A stretch of DNA of 50,615 bases from Bacteroidales bacterium (GTDB lineage Bacteria; Bacteroidota; Bacteroidia; Bacteroidales; JAFGUD01), in assembly GCA_016938685.1 (NCBI GenBank), contig JAFGUD010000350.1, positions 1 through 50,615 of the forward strand, written 5' to 3'. Every line of letters begins with the position of its first letter. Position 1 is the first letter of the stretch. The notes under the pieces are model-generated. The model had not been told where the DNA came from. It ran no database searches and saw only the letters and a list, made by a program, of their open reading frames with translations. The translations under genes were made by a program, and so were the position numbers. Shown here in pieces: positions 1 to 7,780 of this stretch.

Positions 1-86
1 CAGGGTTTTGACTTTTATTGAGAAATATATTTAAAATAAGGCTATTATGCTGAAATTGTTTTTCAAATGCATAATTCGGGTTAAAT

Positions 87-902
87 TTATGCCGGTTTTT
101 CGAGAGTAATCGACCAATATCCAAATTTGTTGGTAGCAAAAGCATCAAATCTGCCGGAACCTTCAACTCCTGCAAATTCGTAAAAAGAAGTCCTTAAAAA
201 TTTAGGAACTTTATTGTCAATTGCATTAGCTCTTTGTTCAGAATCAAGTCTTAGCGCTTGAACAACATTTGGAAGAATGTTTTTAATTTCAATTACTTTG
301 AAACCAGTTTTTTCTAAATCAACCAAAAAAGCATCGTAATCTGCAGGTTTTATCATGTCAGCAAGTAGAAATTTTCCGCCCGGTTTAAGAACTCTTTTAA
401 CTTCACTGAAAAATTTAGGGATGTTTCCGTAGCAACGAGCAGATTCAACATTTACAACAGCATGAAATTTTTCATTTTCAAAAGGTAGTTTTTCAGCTTC
501 ACCTTGAACAAATCTGAGACCTTCTGCTTTATGAAAAGAATTACAGAATTTAACAGTTCTGGCATTAATGTCCATTGCAGTGTAAGAATTTGGTTTAAAA
601 TAACGGGCAAGAAAAGAAGCTCCGCCTCCTCTGCCACTTCCAACTTCCAGTACGTCAGTATTCGAAAAATCATGATGTCTGGCAGTATGAGCATATAATT
701 GAATGCTATATTTGAATTTTGCGTCTTTTTTATTTAATTCAAAATGGCTAAATTCAGAATCTTCACCGGCATAACCATAATTAAGGAATGTTTCTTCGGG
801 ACTTTTTCTATCAAACTTAATCATTAAGTTGTGCCAAATTCGCCATAATGGTTTTCGAATATTACGTGGTAACTCCACATATTTTTCTACAATTTTTTTC
901 AT
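87..902 (-). CDS. Class I SAM-dependent methyltransferase
   Basis: A soluble 271-aa protein with no signal peptide. The class I methyltransferase SAM-binding loop is clear at residues 84-94 (VLEVGSGRGGG), followed by an acidic residue at the end of strand 2 (AMDIN, about 109-113) and the motif-IV-like region LPFENEKFHAVVNVES. The post-motif VKRVLKPGGKFLLAD is typical of Methyltransf_11/25 domains. The N-terminal 80 residues are basic and resemble the leader seen in sterol or phenolphthiotriol-type methyltransferases, so a lipid or small-molecule acceptor is possible, but the sequence does not show the substrate. It is the last gene of a minus-strand group. The 86 bases downstream to the window edge hold nothing I recognise. 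The family call is firm and the substrate unknown. Confidence 0.85.
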   Translation of the reverse strand: MKKIVEKYVELPRNIRKPLWRIWHNLMIKFDRKSPEETFLNYGYAGEDSEFSHFELNKKDAKFKYSIQLYAHTARHHDFSNTDVLEVGSGRGGGASFLARYFKPNSYTAMDINARTVKFCNSFHKAEGLRFVQGEAEKLPFENEKFHAVVNVESARCYGNIPKFFSEVKRVLKPGGKFLLADMIKPADYDAFLVDLEKTGFKVIEIKNILPNVVQALRLDSEQRANAIDNKVPKFLRTSFYEFAGVEGSGRFDAFATNKFGYWSITLEKPA

Positions 903-1103
903 ATAATAAATTTTATTTGTTATTTGTTGAGGAGATTTTTGTGGATATATTATTATTTATTTGTTTTTCAGTCTTTTCTAATAGAGCAAATTTTTCCACA
1001 ATTATTACTTAGTCTAAGATAATATAAGTCTGTTTATCGTATGCAAAAATAATCTTGAATTATTACAATCCAAAATTATATATATATATGTGTGAGTAAA
1101 ATT

Positions 1104-1148
1104 CAAAAAAAAATCAGAGTATAGCTGTGAAACATGCTTTACTCTGAT
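1104..1148 (-). terminator. Rho-independent terminator after the VWA lipoprotein gene
   Basis: Inverted repeat ATCAGAGTA (1113-1121) and TACTCTGAT (1140-1148). On the minus strand it is followed by a run of nine T (plus-strand A at 1104-1112). It lies 25 bases past the stop codon of the gene ending at 1173. Confidence 0.7.
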
Positions 1149-1172
1149 GTTTTGAGGGATTCTATAAAAATT

Positions 1173-2561
1173 TTATTTTTTGTTTATTTTAAGAATTACC
1201 GTTTTTTGAAAGTTATTTTGAGAATCTTTAATGGTCAATTTACTTTCGCTTCCTTTTTTTCCTTTTGGAGTTATAATTAACCAATCGTAAATTTCCAAAT
1301 TATCGTCAATTTTTTTGAAAGTAAAATTATCGTTGTTTAAAATAGGTTTTTCATATTTTGCTTGTGGGCTTGTTCCTCCTACCGAAAATAAATATATTTT
1401 TTGAGATTTTCCTTGTGTAAAATATATTGTGTCTGATTTATAAATCTTTTCTGATTGTTTAAAATCATTATTTGCCGTTACACAAATTCCTTGTTTTACG
1501 GAATAGAATGGTTCGCTGTCGAAATCGTCAATAATTTTATTATTGTAGTGATACATTTTATCTCCAAGTCGGTTCATGTATTTAAAAACAACAAACTTAG
1601 GTTCAATTCTTATTTCGTAGTAATTAAAATTTTTCCCTCTTTTGGGAGACATATATTCTAAATAATAATGAGAATTAGCATATTCAACCAAATCTCTTTG
1701 AATTTCTTCAAAAGAACTCCCAAGTTTATCATAACTATTTGCTTTATAGTATTTTCCTTTGCCAAATACGTCTTTTGTTGTGCTAATTTGTTGAATTTTT
1801 TTCAAATCTAATTCGAGACTTTGAACTACAATAGGGTAAATATCATAACCTGTCGATTTTTGTTTTTCCAAAACCTGATCAATTGTGATAATATTTGCTC
1901 TATCCGCTCCATCAGTAAAAACTATAATCTGATATGATGTCATTATTTCTTTGTCAACTGTCGCTTCTTTCTTTTCAAGATGTTCAAGTGCATTTAAAAT
2001 GGCTCCGTACAAATTAGTTGTATTGTTGCCCAACTCTTCGATTGAATTTATGGCATTGATAAGAGTTCGGGTGTCTTTTGTGAAATCAGTAATTAGATTC
2101 AAATCTTCTTCGCCTGAAAAAACAGCTATTGCATAATTCTGATTATTTCTTTTCATGTTCACCAGTTTTATTGCTGCTTCTCTTAATTTCGGCAAATTTT
2201 CGCCAATACTTAAACTATTGTCAAGAAGCAAAACAGTATAAATTTGAAAAGACTGAGGATTTGTTTGTACATTTAACTGAGATTCTGTCTCTATAAATTC
2301 TCCATTTTCTTTTCTGGAAAAATTTTCTTCGGTGAGCCAAGCGGCAGGTTGAGCCGGCATAAAAAACAAAACTCGCCTGATTGGAGTTTTCTTTTCAACT
2401 CTGAATTTAGCTCTAATAACACTTGAAGGAACTTCTTCACGACTTTTTTCAATAACGATGTATTTAGTTGTGCAAGCCGGCAATAACATCAATGCAGAAA
2501 CGGCAACTAACAATAAAATTCTTATTTCTTTTTTCATTTTTTCAATATTTTTTTTTAACAT
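1173..2561 (-). CDS. VWA-domain lipoprotein
   Basis: A 462-aa (or 454-aa) lipoprotein. There are two in-frame ATG starts, at 2561 and at 2537. The second gives a more typical signal (MKKEIRILLLV) before the lipobox LLPAC, Cys30 in the longer form. A von Willebrand factor A domain covers about residues 105-300: a MIDAS-type DNSLS at 114-118, IAVFSGEEDL, a threonine region (NNTTNLYGAI) and VFTDGADRAN. The C-terminal 150 residues look beta-rich and match nothing I know. By family the VWA domain binds protein ligands through a metal at the MIDAS. Here the protein is probably tethered to the membrane, facing the periplasm or the cell surface. No AAA ATPase or Bat-type partner is adjacent, so it is not a canonical Bat operon member. 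The ligand is unknown. Confidence 0.8.
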   Translation of the reverse strand: MLKKNIEKMKKEIRILLLVAVSALMLLPACTTKYIVIEKSREEVPSSVIRAKFRVEKKTPIRRVLFFMPAQPAAWLTEENFSRKENGEFIETESQLNVQTNPQSFQIYTVLLLDNSLSIGENLPKLREAAIKLVNMKRNNQNYAIAVFSGEEDLNLITDFTKDTRTLINAINSIEELGNNTTNLYGAILNALEHLEKKEATVDKEIMTSYQIIVFTDGADRANIITIDQVLEKQKSTGYDIYPIVVQSLELDLKKIQQISTTKDVFGKGKYYKANSYDKLGSSFEEIQRDLVEYANSHYYLEYMSPKRGKNFNYYEIRIEPKFVVFKYMNRLGDKMYHYNNKIIDDFDSEPFYSVKQGICVTANNDFKQSEKIYKSDTIYFTQGKSQKIYLFSVGGTSPQAKYEKPILNNDNFTFKKIDDNLEIYDWLIITPKGKKGSESKLTIKDSQNNFQKTVILKINKK

Positions 2562-2786
2562 TCACAAGATAAACTTTTTAAGCACAATTATTTTTAAAGA
2601 ATAATCATGAATTTCAATCTTAAAATTTTTGTCATGAACTTTTTTTAGGGTTTAATTAATTAAATAAAATCAAAAATGCTTGATAAATCTGCATTATGAC
2701 AGATAATAGCATTTAATTGTTGCTTTCAAATCTAAATAAATAGAACGAAAGCAAAAAAAACAAATTTATTCTTTCAAAAGAGTTCT

Positions 2787-3875
2787 TTACAGAGCATTAT
2801 TAATTTTTTCGAGGTGACAGAATAATAATTCTCCGTTTTTTTCATTTCTAAGGTGCAGACCGTTCCCTTCGCACCACTTATAAGCTTCGCATTCAGCACA
2901 TTTACCTGTTTTTGTCCATTTTCGGTTTCGCATAACTTGAAATTTATTATTCCAAACTTCTACAAAATTATCGTTATAAATATTACCTTGAATATAATTA
3001 TCTCTCAAACTGGGACAAGCAGAAATTGAACCATCGACTAATACAGACCCCACAGAAATTCCGGCTTGACAAAAGAAAAATTCATCGCGAACTTCGGCTT
3101 CATAATTCCCCAGAAATCCCTCGCAACCATACGAAACAACTATTTTTCCTTCCTCTCTTGTTTCTTTTATGAAATCAAATAGTTCTTTAAATTCAATATC
3201 TGACAAAAATAGCAAAGGATTATCTACAGCTCTGCCAATAGGAAAAACTGTAAAAATCCGCCATTGTTTTACACCTGTTTCTATCAATAGATTTTTAATC
3301 TGATTTAATTCCTTAAAACTACGCTGATTAGCACAGGTTACAACATCAAATTCAAGGTTTTCAAGTTTTGCTGCATTTTTTATTGCTTCTAAAACTTTGG
3401 GATAAGCATTTTTTGTTCCTCTGAACCAAGTATGTATTTCTTCTAACCCGTCAAGACTAATGGTAAGTGCTCTTAATCCGGCATTAAGCAACGAATCTAG
3501 TCTGTTTTTGGTTAATAAAAATCCATTAGAAACAATTCCCCATGGAAAACCACGATTGTAAAGTTCCTTTCCTACAATTTCAATATCTTTTCTAACAAGT
3601 GGTTCTCCGCCGGTAAGAACAATCATTGTTTTGTTAGGATTAACTGTCGGTTTTATTTCATCAATTACTCTTATAAAATCTGCAACCGGCATATCATTTA
3701 CGGAACTATCTTTGGTACAGTCACTTCCGCAATGAACACAGTTCATATTACACCGAAGTGTACACTCCCAAAATAAGTATTTTAATTCGTGAATTTCAGC
3801 AAGATTATGTCTATACTTTCTAAAGAGGTTAAGAGCGATTATTTTTTTTAAATCAATTTTATTTTTCTTCTTCAT
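2787..3875 (-). CDS. Radical SAM/SPASM enzyme of the rSAM-lipoprotein pair
   Basis: A 362-aa radical SAM enzyme. The CxxxCxxC cluster motif is CNMNCVHC (Cys42, 46 and 49 from the ATG), preceded by an aromatic-rich WECTLR. The GGEPLVR (SAM-contact) and SLDGLEE motifs follow. A C-terminal SPASM-type region runs over about residues 268-350, with Cys in CQAG, SACPS, GKCAECEAYKWCEGN and LFCHLEK, enough for one or two auxiliary Fe-S clusters. A TTG at 3878 could add one residue, but ATG at 3875 is the likelier start. The gene begins inside the 3' end of the upstream lipoprotein gene (17-base overlap), which implies translational coupling. From memory, this pairing matches NCBI families TIGR04133 (enzyme) and TIGR04134 (lipoprotein). 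SPASM enzymes often modify peptides or proteins, so the lipoprotein is the obvious candidate substrate. That last step is inference. Confidence 0.88.
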   Translation of the reverse strand: MKKKNKIDLKKIIALNLFRKYRHNLAEIHELKYLFWECTLRCNMNCVHCGSDCTKDSSVNDMPVADFIRVIDEIKPTVNPNKTMIVLTGGEPLVRKDIEIVGKELYNRGFPWGIVSNGFLLTKNRLDSLLNAGLRALTISLDGLEEIHTWFRGTKNAYPKVLEAIKNAAKLENLEFDVVTCANQRSFKELNQIKNLLIETGVKQWRIFTVFPIGRAVDNPLLFLSDIEFKELFDFIKETREEGKIVVSYGCEGFLGNYEAEVRDEFFFCQAGISVGSVLVDGSISACPSLRDNYIQGNIYNDNFVEVWNNKFQVMRNRKWTKTGKCAECEAYKWCEGNGLHLRNEKNGELLFCHLEKINNAL

Positions 3876-4293
3876 CAAGCTTTATTGAAATAGATTCTTC
3901 TGTATAACCTTCGTACCATTTTCCATCTCCGTCTTTAAAATCATCTCCGGAGAAATGGACATCTTGTTCTTTATTCTGATAATCTCCATTCAACGAACTA
4001 TCGACATCATTAAAATAAACCGTAACATCATGTTCTTGCGGAAAATCTTTAAAAGATAGTGTAAAATTACCATTTTCATCAGTTTGTGTGGTATCATAGT
4101 TCATAACAACCTGAATATTTTTGATGGGTTGTTCAGTATTTGCAGATTTTACATCGCCTTTTAAAATAAAATCGGCAGAAGGAGAACCGTATTCCATTTT
4201 AGGGAAACAACCGGCAGTAAAGCCCAGAATACCTATAAAAGCAAGTAAACTTTTGTTTATTTTTCCTAAAAATATTCTTTTGAAATTTTTCAT
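3859..4293 (-). CDS. Radical SAM-associated small lipoprotein
   Basis: A 144-aa lipoprotein: basic N-terminus, hydrophobic stretch, and lipobox FTAGC with Cys29. Just after it comes the MEYGSPSADF segment (residues 33-42), which I associate with the rSAM-paired lipoprotein family (TIGR04134, from memory). The middle (VKSANTEQPIKNIQVVM, DENGNFTLSF) has the look of a carboxypeptidase-regulatory-like beta sandwich. The tail is Asp/Gly/Lys-rich (FSGDDFKDGDGKWYEGYTEE) with an acidic end. There is no Cys after the lipid-modified one, so a thioether of the sactipeptide type is unlikely. Any modification would have to fall on another residue. It is the first gene of a two-gene operon and overlaps the enzyme gene. 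The function is not known. Because the radical SAM enzyme is cytoplasmic, modification would have to precede export. Confidence 0.85.
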   Translation of the reverse strand: MKNFKRIFLGKINKSLLAFIGILGFTAGCFPKMEYGSPSADFILKGDVKSANTEQPIKNIQVVMNYDTTQTDENGNFTLSFKDFPQEHDVTVYFNDVDSSLNGDYQNKEQDVHFSGDDFKDGDGKWYEGYTEESISIKLDEEEK

Positions 4294-4306
4294 CTGTTTA
4301 AATTTT

Positions 4307-4344
4307 GAATAATGAATATCGAATAATGAATATCGAATAATGAA
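4307..4344. repeat. 14-bp tandem repeat upstream of the lipoprotein/radical SAM operon
   Basis: Unit GAATAATGAATATC is present exactly twice (4307-4320, 4321-4334), plus a 10-base partial copy. It sits 14 bases upstream of the lipoprotein start, so it would lie in the 5' leader of the operon. Confidence 0.85.
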
Positions 4345-4478
4345 GTGAAAATTTAATCATTTCCTTGTGTGCAGATAATTATTTTCACATGTTCATTTCA
4401 TTATTGATAAATTTTAACAAATTTAAAAAAAATTATTTGTTTTTATTAAGTTTTTTGACAAGATCAAAATACTCTTAT

Positions 4479-6203
4479 TTATTCTACAATGAATTTTTTC
4501 AATACACATTCAGATTGGCTATTAGTAAATTTTATAAAATACAATCCTGGTTGAAAATTATTTTTTTCTATGTTGATATTTGTTTGATATTCAGGATATT
4601 CTAAGGTTTTGATGATTTGACCATAAGAATTAATAATCTCAATTTTTTTAGTATCTTGTTGAATAATTGTTAAATATTCAGAACAAGGATTTGGATAGAT
4701 TATAAAATCATTAGAATTATTTTTTAATGAAACCAAAGTAGAAACATTTACATACCATTCTTTGGTTGTATTTAAGTCCGAAGAAGTAACTTCTATAATA
4801 ACAATGCCTTGTGAAAAATCGACAACTGTTGTATCGCTTATTATTTGAACACTTTCAATTTCTGCCGTTGCTCCCAATGACAATTGGAAAGAAGGAATTA
4901 TACTGCTTAAATCGACTTCGCTTTCAACTTCGATATAAATTGTATCATTGCTAAAAACAGCAGAAGAAGTTTGTTCCTCAAAGGAAAAAGAGTAAATCTC
5001 GGCTTCTGAATTTAGTTTTGGATATGCAATATTCATTATAACGCCTTCAATAGTAGTAAGACCGTAAGGTATTTCTTCAGGGATAAGATACCAACTGTTG
5101 TAAGTGCCACCCCAACCAAAGTTAACATGAAAATAATTATCTGTATTGTAACCATCAACAACAACATTATGCCCCATTGTAACAGGAGGTCCATCAACAA
5201 CAGCCAAATGTGCAGGTCTTCCGTCTTTCATGTTTTGTGCAAGAATTGAATATAATTCTGTATTTGAATCGTCGGCCAGAATACAATCATCAAAACCAAA
5301 TTTCTGATAGGCATCATAGGCCTGATTTACACCAAAAGTACCCGAACCGGAAGAGGTAAAAACCTGAGTTGCAGCTACACCACATGCAAAACTTAAAGCA
5401 GCTTTTTCATCGTTTGTTAAAAGTTCATTATTCTCAAACTTAGCTTCAATTTCTGCAAAATATATATTTATTTCCGGAAAGCTCAAAAAGTCGTGTGTTT
5501 CATAATCATCATCGATATTATATTGTCTTCCTGAGTAATTATGATAATAATCGTCTGCATCTGTGAAAGTTGTTCCGTTTAAATTTTGATAATAATTCAA
5601 AATCATTCCCATTGCCGTAGCCGGACACCCAACTATACTTCTAGCAGATGTTACTGGATCAATCGGACAATGGGCATTATATGGAGAATTTTGAGTCCAA
5701 TTTGTTTCTAACCAACCGCCTGTTGAAGTTGTTCCTTGTGGAGGCCATTGAATAAAAGTTTTGTTATTAGGTGATTTTAAGTCGTCGTAAAGGTAAAATT
5801 GCCATTCAGTTTTACGTTTGTTTTTTGATTCGGTGCTTATTAAATCTATATTTAACAATTGCGTTGAAATGTCTGAAATAAGTAAATTGTAAAGCGGATT
5901 TATTGATTCATCATTTGTAAATAAATAATTATCAGTTAAAGAGTAAGCTAAAATAGGATACAATTCATCATCCCCAGAAACAATAATAAATCCTTGTGGT
6001 TTAAGATTTACAACATAATAAAATATCGTTTTGGCATCATTAACTTCTTGAACAAAATAAATTTGATGAGTTTTATTTTCAAGATAAATGAGTTTGTTTT
6101 CTGCTATTTTTTTGGCTTGATTTGTAGTAATAGGGCTGGAAATTGCAAAATTAAAACACAGCATTAAAAATATCAGCACTGCGAAAAGTGTTTTTTGTTT
6201 CAT
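4479..6203 (-). CDS. C10 family (streptopain-like) cysteine protease with T9SS sorting domain
   Basis: A 574-aa secreted protease. The signal peptide is residues 1-22. A Spi/prodomain-like region (about 24-110) is followed by the papain-fold C10 catalytic domain. The nucleophile is Cys193 in SIVGCPATAMGM, and His345 is in MGHNVVVDGY with HVNFGWGG after it, matching the streptopain Cys/His pair. Residues 395-490 form a beta-sandwich-like linker. Residues 500-574 are a type A T9SS C-terminal domain (YPNPCSEYLTI, GLYFIKF, KKFIVE), so export through the T9SS and cell-surface anchoring or release are expected. It lies 185 bases upstream of the lipoprotein/radical SAM pair on the same strand, with a leader repeat and no clear terminator between. 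Family members digest host or environmental protein, and the prodomain keeps the enzyme inactive until cleaved. Confidence 0.9.
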   Translation of the reverse strand: MKQKTLFAVLIFLMLCFNFAISSPITTNQAKKIAENKLIYLENKTHQIYFVQEVNDAKTIFYYVVNLKPQGFIIVSGDDELYPILAYSLTDNYLFTNDESINPLYNLLISDISTQLLNIDLISTESKNKRKTEWQFYLYDDLKSPNNKTFIQWPPQGTTSTGGWLETNWTQNSPYNAHCPIDPVTSARSIVGCPATAMGMILNYYQNLNGTTFTDADDYYHNYSGRQYNIDDDYETHDFLSFPEINIYFAEIEAKFENNELLTNDEKAALSFACGVAATQVFTSSGSGTFGVNQAYDAYQKFGFDDCILADDSNTELYSILAQNMKDGRPAHLAVVDGPPVTMGHNVVVDGYNTDNYFHVNFGWGGTYNSWYLIPEEIPYGLTTIEGVIMNIAYPKLNSEAEIYSFSFEEQTSSAVFSNDTIYIEVESEVDLSSIIPSFQLSLGATAEIESVQIISDTTVVDFSQGIVIIEVTSSDLNTTKEWYVNVSTLVSLKNNSNDFIIYPNPCSEYLTIIQQDTKKIEIINSYGQIIKTLEYPEYQTNINIEKNNFQPGLYFIKFTNSQSECVLKKFIVE

Positions 6204-6295
6204 TATTTTTAAGGTATTTATTGATTAATGATTATTGAACAATAAATAATAAAATTGATGAAAAGTTGCACTTAAAAAAAATATTTTTGACGAAT

Positions 6296-6317
6296 AAGTA
6301 GCTGAAACATGCTACTT
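6296..6317 (-). terminator. Possible terminator after the metallophosphoesterase gene
   Basis: Hairpin AAGTAGC (6296-6302) and GCTACTT (6311-6317) with loop TGAAACAT, 13 bases after the stop at 6331 on the minus strand. The T-rich tract on the exit side is broken (TCAAAAATATTTTTTT), so it may be weak. Confidence 0.4.
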
Positions 6318-6330
6318 TATGAATTTGTTT

Positions 6331-7149
6331 TTAGTCTTTTTTTAATTTAAAAACAACTATTTCGGGGCGGCAGAAGAATCTTACAGGAGGAGTTATTGTT
6401 CCAATGCCTGACGTAATGTAGAGATTATTGTTACCAATTTCTTTTAATCCGTATCTGTATTTTTGACCGTATTTTGAAGGAATAATTGGTGCCCATAGTC
6501 CAAAAAAAGTAACTTGTCCTCCATGAGTGTGACCGGAAACAACTAAATCGACAAGATTAGTGTTCATTTCTTCTACATAATCGGGGCTATGAGAAATAAG
6601 AATGCAAAAATCTTCTTGTTTAACATCAGAAATTGTGCTGTCAATAATTTGTTTTCCTTCCCATAAATCATCAACACCTCCGATTTTAATACTGTCTTTG
6701 CCGATTTTTAACCAAAAAGAATTATTATTGCAAACATTAAAACTTGCTTGATTCATCATTTGTAGGGTAAGATTGGCATCTTCCCAATGATCGTGATTTC
6801 CCAAAACTGCAAAAACGCCATGTTTAGACTGAAATTTGCTTAATTCCTCAAAAACAGGCACAATATATTTAGCATCACGATGAACATAATCGCCACCAAG
6901 AAGAATAATATCCGGTTCGAGTTTATTGATTCTTTTTACAAGCTTTGCTACCCTTTCTATTGATAGATAAGGACCATGATGAATATCCGAAATAAAAACA
7001 ATTTTAAAATCATCAAAATTTTCAGGAATATCTGCGGATTGAATCGTAACAATTTTAGTCTTTATCCATCTTGGCTCTATGAAAGCATAGGCAACCAAAA
7101 TAATGGCTGATAATGTCAGAACAGTAATTATTTTAAGGAATTTGTACAC
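6331..7149 (-). CDS. Membrane-anchored metallophosphoesterase (YaeI/LpxG-like)
   Basis: A 272-aa calcineurin-like phosphoesterase with all metal-binding motifs present: SDIHHG (Asp55, His57), GGDY (Asp87), GNHDH (117-121), SHSP (His187) and GHTHGGQ (206-212). Residues 5-23 form one N-terminal membrane segment, so the catalytic domain probably faces the periplasm. Translation must begin at GTG (7149), because a stop codon lies two codons upstream and no ATG is available. This family includes phosphodiesterases such as YaeI and the UDP-2,3-diacylglucosamine hydrolase LpxG, so a role in lipid A or another phosphodiester substrate is possible. The sequence does not decide which. It follows the small lipoprotein gene on the same strand but is separated from it by a strong terminator. 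Confidence 0.85.
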   Translation of the reverse strand: MYKFLKIITVLTLSAIILVAYAFIEPRWIKTKIVTIQSADIPENFDDFKIVFISDIHHGPYLSIERVAKLVKRINKLEPDIILLGGDYVHRDAKYIVPVFEELSKFQSKHGVFAVLGNHDHWEDANLTLQMMNQASFNVCNNNSFWLKIGKDSIKIGGVDDLWEGKQIIDSTISDVKQEDFCILISHSPDYVEEMNTNLVDLVVSGHTHGGQVTFFGLWAPIIPSKYGQKYRYGLKEIGNNNLYITSGIGTITPPVRFFCRPEIVVFKLKKD

Positions 7150-7240
7150 TTGTTAAATTAATACAAAACAATTGCTATTTGAATGAAAATCAATTTTGGT
7201 TGACAACTGACTTTATAAGTTAATGTGTGTTTATATCAGT

Positions 7241-7288
7241 AAAAAAAGGCTTCTTAATTATTATTTAGTTAAATAATTTAAGAAGCCT
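7241..7288 (-). terminator. Rho-independent terminator after the 139-aa lipoprotein gene
   Basis: Stem AGGCTTCTTAA (7247-7257) and TTAAGAAGCCT (7278-7288), extended inward by further AT pairs, followed on the minus strand by TTTTTT (7241-7246). It starts 12 bases after the stop at 7301. Confidence 0.8.
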
Positions 7289-7300
7289 AAGGGGTGTCTT

Positions 7301-7720
7301 TTAAATTTTTGTGTAATGAACTTCAGTTGTTACACCAAGTTCTGTGTCTGTTGTCCAGAATTCTTTATTTTCTAATTTTAAAATTTCTGTTTCAGTCCAG
7401 TCAGACCAAGAACCAAGAAAATTAGATCTTGTTCTTAAAGCTTCTTTTTCTTCTGAAAATTCCCACTCAATATCAATAGATATTCCTAATTGAGAATACT
7501 GACCTGTACCATCTTTTTCAAAAGTCATAGTTCCGGCAAAATCAGACAAATCAATTAACTGAGTACCATTGACGATAACATCAGAAACTTCCCACTCGCC
7601 AGTAATTCTGGCTTTTTTAGTTAATAAACTTATTGCTGGTCCTTCTTCATATTTAGAACAAGAACTAAAAGCAATTACAACACCAATAACAGCTAATAAA
7701 GCTACTTTAAATGTTTTCAT
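7301..7720 (-). CDS. Lipocalin-like small lipoprotein
   Basis: A 139-aa lipoprotein with signal sequence and lipobox AFSSC (Cys21). After it comes SKYEEGPAISLLTKKARITGEW, an opening seen in many Bacteroidota lipoproteins with a lipocalin-like fold (GxW strand A). The body alternates short beta strands (MTFEKDGTGQY, IDIEWEFSEE, ILKLENKEFWTTD), fitting a small eight-stranded barrel. The ligand and role are unknown. It stands alone, with a terminator behind it and the TPR gene ahead. The next gene upstream ends at 7781, giving a 60-base gap with no visible terminator, so cotranscription with that gene is possible. Confidence 0.75.
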   Translation of the reverse strand: MKTFKVALLAVIGVVIAFSSCSKYEEGPAISLLTKKARITGEWEVSDVIVNGTQLIDLSDFAGTMTFEKDGTGQYSQLGISIDIEWEFSEEKEALRTRSNFLGSWSDWTETEILKLENKEFWTTDTELGVTTEVHYTKI

Positions 7721-7780
7721 TTTAAAAATGATTAATAATTCCCTACTCTTTTTTTTAGGTTTTCGGAATCCCTATTTCGC

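Noticed and set aside
452..694. Second open frame inside the methyltransferase gene
   Set aside because: It is out of frame with the intact methyltransferase, which has clear SAM motifs. No signal supports a nested gene.
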